Shown here piece by piece: positions 48,302-52,955 of a DNA stretch of 52,955 nucleotides (its first letter is position 1; every line of letters starts with the position of its first letter). Source of the stretch: Chloroflexota bacterium. Lineage in GTDB: Bacteria > Chloroflexota > Dehalococcoidia > Lucifugimonadales > GCA-2722455. The position numbers and the translations under genes were made by a program. The stretch is from the NCBI GenBank assembly GCA_002722455.1, contig PBMB01000026.1:1-52955 (forward strand), written 5' to 3'. A model generated the notes under the pieces. The model did not search any database. It saw nothing but the letters and a program-made list of their open reading frames with translations, and was not told the DNA's origin.

Positions 48302-48991
48302 CTAATCCTCAAATAAATCCGCATACGATTTTTTTATATCTAATGCAGAGGCTCCATTAATATTTTCCTTTTTAACTATTTTCCCTGTATTTAAAAAAAT
48401 TATTTTTGATGCCCATATAGGAACTCGATCAATAATATGAGTTGTTGCTAGAACTGCACCATCCTTTTTTATTTTTTGATCAATAATACCTTCTAACAAT
48501 TCTTGTGAAATATTATCTAATCCAGATTCAGGTTCGTCCATCAAAAAAATGGGTGGGTCATGCACTATTGATCTAGCAATAGATACTCGTCTTCTATATC
48601 CATGCGAAAGAATACCCACTTTATCAGATAATTTTTGCCTCAAGTCTAATAATTTAGCGAGTTCCCTTACCCTTGAATCAACATTTTTTAAATTAAACAT
48701 CCTGGCAAAAAAACGTAAATTCTCTTCTACCGTCATATGAGAATATAAGAGGTCTTGGTGTAAAACTACACCAATTTTATTCCAGATTTCAAATTTAGAT
48801 AATTTAGAATCATTCCCACTAATGATTATTTCACCAGCATCTTCTTTTACCAGCATCGCCAACATTTTTATTAATGTTGTCTTACCCGAACCATTAGGAC
48901 CTAAAACTGCTAAAGATTCTCCCCAATGTATATCGAAATTTACCTCTGAAAGTGCTTTAGAAAAACCATAACCTTTACTCAGATTAGTCAC
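48302..48991 (-). CDS. ccmA: CcmA-like ABC exporter ATPase
   Basis: A 229-residue ATPase. Walker A GPNGSGKTT is near residue 31; LSHGYRRRVSIARSIVHD replaces the usual LSGGQ signature, with His-Gly in the middle; Walker B is IFLMDEPESGLD. The GTG start gives a slightly short N-terminus; the same frame upstream encodes IALQ, a typical family start, but no standard start codon was found there. It is coupled to ccmB. Confidence 0.83.
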   Translation of the reverse strand: MTNLSKGYGFSKALSEVNFDIHWGESLAVLGPNGSGKTTLIKMLAMLVKEDAGEIIISGNDSKLSKFEIWNKIGVVLHQDLLYSHMTVEENLRFFARMFNLKNVDSRVRELAKLLDLRQKLSDKVGILSHGYRRRVSIARSIVHDPPIFLMDEPESGLDNISQELLEGIIDQKIKKDGAVLATTHIIDRVPIWASKIIFLNTGKIVKKENINGASALDIKKSYADLFED

Positions 48992-49126
48992 TTGTAACGC
49001 TATCCCAAGATCTTTACCCCTTTAATGAAACTAAATATCATAAAAATTTGTAATTTAACTTATATCAATTTTATAATAATAAAACATATTTAGCTAAATT
49101 CGAGATAAATAGAGGTATTCATAAAA

Positions 49127-49888
49127 ATGAAACAGTATGTTAGATTTTCAAAAAACAAAACAATCTATTATGGAATAATTGAAAACTCCAAGATTCATCA
49201 TATAAGTAGTACTCCTTTTGAAAATTACGATTTAACATCAGAAATAAGCTCATTTTCTGAAGTGGATATACTTCCTCCTTTAATACCTGGAAAGATTATT
49301 TGTATAGGATTAAATTATCGAGATCATCTAAACCACATCGGAGAAAAGCCAGAGCCTAAACATCCAGAGCCTTTCTTAGTTACTCCTTCAGCTATTATTG
49401 CTCATAATTCTTCAATTATCTTACCTGAGGGAGCAACACAAGTTGAAGAGGAAGCAGAATTAGTAGTCATCATAGGGAAAACATGTAAAAATGTTTCAGC
49501 AAAAAATGCAAAAGATTATATTTTTGGATATACATGTGGTAATGACGTAAGTGCACGTGACTGGCAAAAAAATGATTTGCAATGGACTCGTGCAAAATCT
49601 TCTGATACATTTGCTCCAATTGGACCATATATTACTACGGGGATAGATCCAGATTCACTAGATATTCAATGTAGAGTAAACGATAAAATAGTTCAAAACA
49701 GTAATACGAAACATCTAATTCACAGTGTTTCAAAGATCATTGCATTTATAAGTTCTTTTATGACTCTTGAGGAAGGTGACTTGATTTTTACCGGGACACC
49801 AGGAGAGCCTGCACAACTTCATCCTGGAGATAAAATTGAAGTTGAAATCGAACATCTTGGCATTTTAACTAATCAAGTTGAAAAATAA
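49127..49888 (+). CDS. Fumarylacetoacetate hydrolase family protein
   Basis: A 253-residue FAH-fold metal-dependent hydrolase/decarboxylase. The metal-binding acidic residues are in VEEEAELVVIIG and the NDVSARDWQ segment; FTGTPGEPAQL and LHPGDKIEVEIEHLG are typical of the family. Substrates in this family are 2-oxo/4-oxo acids such as acylpyruvates or 2-hydroxyhepta-2,4-dienedioates. AGAGGT precedes the ATG. It is convergent with the CcdA-like gene at a 20-bp gap. Confidence 0.88.
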   Translation: MKQYVRFSKNKTIYYGIIENSKIHHISSTPFENYDLTSEISSFSEVDILPPLIPGKIICIGLNYRDHLNHIGEKPEPKHPEPFLVTPSAIIAHNSSIILPEGATQVEEEAELVVIIGKTCKNVSAKNAKDYIFGYTCGNDVSARDWQKNDLQWTRAKSSDTFAPIGPYITTGIDPDSLDIQCRVNDKIVQNSNTKHLIHSVSKIIAFISSFMTLEEGDLIFTGTPGEPAQLHPGDKIEVEIEHLGILTNQVEK

Positions 49889-49908
49889 CTTGTAAATATA
49901 ATAATTAC

Positions 49909-50799
49909 TTAAGATAGTAATTCACTAACCGTTATCCAGTAATATATTAAATAACCACCAGTAAGTACCATTAGAACCGGACCTACGTAAATCACATATG
50001 GTACTAAAATCCGAATTCTACTAGTAGCTTCTCTAGTTATAGAAATAAAAATCATCATTATGATTACAACTAAAGACATTCCTAATCCATATAATAGAAA
50101 TTGTAATATCACATGAGTAATACTGCTTGAAATAAAAGAAATACCACTAACTGCTAAAAACACTGGCAATGTACAACCTAATGAAACTAAACCATATCCT
50201 AAACCCCAAAGGAAATAATTCAAGTTACCAGAAACATTCAAAGAAGTAATGTAATTAGAGCTTCGTTGGACTGATTTAAAATACAATTGTCCTCTAATAA
50301 TCATCCAACCACCCAAAATACACATAATCAATCCAATGATAAATATTACAAAATCTAGGTAGTCAACTATGAAGTGAACTCCTACACCTAGAGCTATTCC
50401 GACAGCTAAAAATAAAACTATACACCCAGCACTCATGATAATACCCAATAAACAGGCATGGAATAATCTATGAATCAAAGAAGTATTATCAGAATTTTCT
50501 ACGGTACGTAAATACATTAATAGATATGTAGGGAGCAAAGGAAAACCACATGGATTAAAAGCTGCTGCTATTCCTGCCCAAAAAGCTAGTCCTAACGGTA
50601 AGAAAGAACTACCTTTCGAAACAAAATTCCCTAAATTGGATGAAAATACCCACATCCATTCAATTAAAACAAATGAAGACTCTGTATCTCTTAAACCTAC
50701 ATAAGCAGATATAATTGAAACAAATATAGTTATGATCACAAACAAAATTGCAACTATTGTTCGCAAATTCAAAGATTTCTGTAGATATCTAAAAGTCAT
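49909..50799 (-). CDS. ccdA: CcdA-like cytochrome c biogenesis / thiol-disulfide transporter
   Basis: A 296-residue protein with about seven transmembrane helices. The two active cysteines occur as AAFNPCGFPLLP (Cys84) and SLGCTLP (near 208), the CcdA/DsbD-beta pair that carries electrons from thioredoxin across the membrane. An extra N-terminal helix (about 13-35) precedes the family core. It supports disulfide reduction for cytochrome c maturation, consistent with the CcmAB genes. Confidence 0.85.
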   Translation of the reverse strand: MTFRYLQKSLNLRTIVAILFVIITIFVSIISAYVGLRDTESSFVLIEWMWVFSSNLGNFVSKGSSFLPLGLAFWAGIAAAFNPCGFPLLPTYLLMYLRTVENSDNTSLIHRLFHACLLGIIMSAGCIVLFLAVGIALGVGVHFIVDYLDFVIFIIGLIMCILGGWMIIRGQLYFKSVQRSSNYITSLNVSGNLNYFLWGLGYGLVSLGCTLPVFLAVSGISFISSSITHVILQFLLYGLGMSLVVIIMMIFISITREATSRIRILVPYVIYVGPVLMVLTGGYLIYYWITVSELLS

Positions 50800-50849
50800 A
50801 AACGCTTACTTTACTAGATAGATATGAAATTACGATTGATATATAATGC

Positions 50850-50922
50850 TATAATTAATATTCTCATTGTAAGGCAATTTTATAGAAATTTAAATGAATT
50901 ATTACTTATACAGTAATTCATT
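50850..50922 (+). promoter_or_regulatory. Extended -10 promoter and leader inverted repeat of nitrite/sulfite reductase gene
   Basis: TGC-TATAAT with the -10 at 50850-50855 suggests a start near 50862. Perfect arms AATGAATTA (50893-50901) and TAATTCATT (50914-50922), spaced by 12 bp, lie in the leader, 38 bp ahead of the coding start. They could be an operator or mRNA hairpin. Confidence 0.45.
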
Positions 50923-50960
50923 ATCTTTAAATAAATCTGACAAAATACGAGGTATAAGTA

Positions 50961-52733
50961 ATGGCAAAACCAAATGATAATAATGATAGCTCTAGTGTCA
51001 TAGAAATTAGAACAGAAGAAATACAAGATTTCGATGCTCAAGTAAAAAAATTCAAAGAAGGTAAATGGGATGAAATTGCCTTTCAGGCATTTAGACTCAA
51101 ACAAGGGGTTTATGGTCAAAGACAACCTGATGCACAAATGGTTAGAGTCAAAGCACCATTTGGAGGACTTTCAGCTATACAGCTTGAAGCACTTGGTGAA
51201 GTTGCTGAAAAATATGCACCTTTAGGTAAAGGACATGTTACAACCAGAGAAAATATTCAGTATCATCATGTACCTATACAAGATACTCCAAAATTAATGG
51301 AAATACTTGGTGATGCCGGCTTATCTACTCGTGAAGCATGTGGTAATACAGTACGTAATGTTACAGGATGTCCACTTGCAGGAGTTTGTGAAAAAGAGCC
51401 TTTTGACGTTACACCATATGCTGGAGCCTATGCTCGATATTTCTTACGTCACCAATTTACTCAAGCCTTACCCCGTAAAATTAAAACTGCTTTTTCTGGT
51501 TGTGAATCAGATTGTGCCATAACATCCATTCATGATATTGGCTTTCTTCCCGTAATAAAAAATGGTGAGCATGGATTCAAAATGGTGGTAGGGGGAGGAA
51601 CCTCTATTATGCCTAAATTAGCACCTACTCTATATGAATTTGTTGATTTAAATAATTATCTGAAAATTACTGAAGCCGTGTTACGTATATTCCATAGATC
51701 TGATGAACTACGGAAAAATCGAATGAAAGCACGTATTAAATTCCTAATTGCCAGAATAGGAATAGATGAATTTAGAGAAATGGTTGAAGAAGAATTACAA
51801 AAGGAATGGGCGCAAAAATCCTTTGACCCAACTTCTTTATTATTTATTGATGATGAAGAGGCAGATGCGCCTAAAATACCTAATGAATCTACTCAATCTC
51901 CAAATGGAGATGCTTCTCAATTTGAACGTTGGCTATCTACAAATGTTCAAACTCAAAAACAATCTGAATATATGGTGGTTACTGTAAAATTACCTCTTGG
52001 GGATATTAATTCCAAACAATTTTATCAACTTGCTGACTTAACAAGAAAATATTCTAATGCTAGATGTCGTCTTAGTCACCAACAAAACTTAGTCATCAGA
52101 TGGGTACCCACAACAAAACTATACGATTTATGGCTAGAATTAAAAAATATTGGATTTGCAGAAAGCGAAGCTCACCGAATTACAGATGTTGTTTCTTGCC
52201 CTGGTACTGATAGCTGTAAACTAGGAATTACTTCCTCAATGGGCCTAGGTAGAGCTGTTACCGAAAAACTAAAAGAAATTGATTCTGGTGATGCTCTTGT
52301 TAATAAAATGCATGTCAAAATGAGTGGTTGCCCTAATGGTTGCGGACAACATCATATCGCTGATATAGGTATGCATGGTGCTGCGGGAAGAGGTGCAAGC
52401 GGTCAGATACCAGCATATGAATTTTTTGTAGCAGGAAGTTATGCACCAGGAAATCCACAACTTGGCCAACGACTTAAAACTAAAATTCCAGCAAAATTAG
52501 TTCCTGAAATGCTTGAGAAAATCATAGATTTTTATAAAGAAAATAGAAATGATGAGGAGGAATTTGGAGCTTTCGTATCACGTGTTGGAGTATCGACACT
52601 AGAACCAATTCTTCAACAATCTTCAGTTAAAGAAGTTGGTGAATTAAATCGTGAAACCATCGATACTTATATAGATTGGGACAAAACAATAATATATAAA
52701 TTAGAACGTGGTGAAGGAGAATGTGCTATTTAA
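50961..52733 (+). CDS. Ferredoxin-type nitrite/sulfite reductase
   Basis: A 590-residue siroheme and [4Fe-4S] enzyme performing six-electron reduction of nitrite to ammonia or sulfite to sulfide. The C-terminal half has Cys413-x5-Cys419 and Cys457-x3-Cys461 (CPGTDSC, CPNGC). The N-terminal half repeats the pattern: Cys137-x5-Cys143 (CPLAGVC) and Cys181-x3-Cys185 (CESDC). THRQ-type motif reads TTRENIQYHH. GAGGT precedes the ATG. Which substrate it uses cannot be told here; no cys or nar genes adjoin it. Confidence 0.88.
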   Translation: MAKPNDNNDSSSVIEIRTEEIQDFDAQVKKFKEGKWDEIAFQAFRLKQGVYGQRQPDAQMVRVKAPFGGLSAIQLEALGEVAEKYAPLGKGHVTTRENIQYHHVPIQDTPKLMEILGDAGLSTREACGNTVRNVTGCPLAGVCEKEPFDVTPYAGAYARYFLRHQFTQALPRKIKTAFSGCESDCAITSIHDIGFLPVIKNGEHGFKMVVGGGTSIMPKLAPTLYEFVDLNNYLKITEAVLRIFHRSDELRKNRMKARIKFLIARIGIDEFREMVEEELQKEWAQKSFDPTSLLFIDDEEADAPKIPNESTQSPNGDASQFERWLSTNVQTQKQSEYMVVTVKLPLGDINSKQFYQLADLTRKYSNARCRLSHQQNLVIRWVPTTKLYDLWLELKNIGFAESEAHRITDVVSCPGTDSCKLGITSSMGLGRAVTEKLKEIDSGDALVNKMHVKMSGCPNGCGQHHIADIGMHGAAGRGASGQIPAYEFFVAGSYAPGNPQLGQRLKTKIPAKLVPEMLEKIIDFYKENRNDEEEFGAFVSRVGVSTLEPILQQSSVKEVGELNRETIDTYIDWDKTIIYKLERGEGECAI

Positions 52734-52761
52734 GGAAATAATCACTAAAAACATTTCCTTA
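52731..52761 (+). terminator. Hairpin after the reductase gene (weak terminator)
   Basis: Arms TAAGGAAAT (52731-52739, includes the stop codon) and ATTTCCTTA (52753-52761) with a 13-nt loop; following bases are AT-rich rather than a U-run. Confidence 0.4.
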
Positions 52762-52837
52762 TAATATATTCTCTAAAATCAACAAAATTACAGTACCTGA
52801 TTTTCTCCTAACTTATTTCAATCAAGGATATATTTCT

Positions 52838-52913
52838 GGGGCTGTAGCTCATCCGGGAGAGCGCTTCAATGGCATTGAAGAGGTAGGGGGTTCGAGTCCC
52901 CCCAGCTCCACCA
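52838..52913 (+). tRNA. tRNA-Ala (anticodon GGC)
   Basis: Acceptor GGGGCTG/CAGCTCC includes the G3-U70 wobble that marks alanine tRNA. Anticodon stem CTTCA/TGAAG encloses loop ATGGCAT (GGC), reading GCC. Discriminator A and CCA are encoded (52910-52913), unlike the two tRNA-Arg genes in the window. Confidence 0.96.
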
Positions 52914-52955
52914 AGTTCTTCTATTTCTTTATAAAAAGGATTTATATCTATTTAA

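Overview
The window is about one-third G+C by eye, densely packed, and free of insertion sequences, phage genes and CRISPR arrays. It looks like part of a streamlined, free-living, probably marine bacterial genome. The best guess is a Chloroflexota relative (Dehalococcoidia/SAR202-like). The reasons are the nusA-infB-rbfA-truB block with a DUF5679 mini-protein and no rimP, type-2 PyrF, a DUF151 nuclease heading the atp operon, a PimA-like glycosyltransferase beside a CDP-alcohol phosphatidyltransferase and an MA-type metallopeptidase, and KorAB. This assignment is inference; no rRNA gene is present. Several genes begin with TTG, and many convergent neighbours are separated by 20 bp or less.

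Layout: (1) 1-2.1 kb, minus strand: two tandem collagen-like lipoproteins, the first cut by the window edge, behind a promoter enclosed by an inverted repeat. (2) 2.2-4.5 kb: two arginine tRNAs, a D-2-hydroxyacid dehydrogenase and an aldo/keto reductase. (3) 4.5-11.4 kb, minus: translation/transcription genes nusA-infB-rbfA-truB, a DUF5679 protein, rplU-rpmA-rpmE and a DUF1385 (YqhQ) membrane protein. nusA has a promoter and a terminator-like leader hairpin. (4) 11.5-14.1 kb, plus: modABC molybdate importer. (5) 14.2-22.7 kb, plus: pyrF, DUF151 nuclease and the whole F1Fo ATP synthase (atpZ/I-B-E-F-H-A-G-D-C). (6) 22.8-30.7 kb: citrate synthase, a small zinc-finger protein, a MidA-type methyltransferase, NAD synthetase, an aminotransferase, ispH and glmU. 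(7) 30.9-34.1 kb, plus: an envelope cluster (glycosyltransferase, phosphatidyltransferase, anchored metallopeptidase). (8) 34.1-39.9 kb, minus: peptide-type ABC permeases and binding lipoprotein, prfB with a programmed +1 frameshift, a 47-aa membrane protein, and a six-repeat YWTD propeller. (9) 40-49 kb: amidase, then a minus-strand operon korA-korB-adh-ech-acyl-CoA synthetase, with CcmA/CcmB upstream. (10) 49.1-52.9 kb: FAH-family hydrolase, CcdA-like protein, nitrite/sulfite reductase and tRNA-Ala.

Functionally the segment combines core information processing, ATP synthesis, TCA entry (citrate synthase, possibly ferredoxin-linked KorAB as the 2-oxoglutarate step), carboxylate/acyl-CoA catabolism, peptide and molybdate import, envelope-lipid glycosylation and siroheme-dependent reduction.

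The most unusual content is the pair of collagen-like lipoproteins with equal 23-triplet stalks and a nearly identical 141-bp block, the possible attenuator in the nusA leader, the very regular YWTD propeller without an export signal, and small uncatalogued membrane ORFs. Nothing here can be proved to be a new system from sequence alone; the collagen-like lipoprotein pair is the best candidate.
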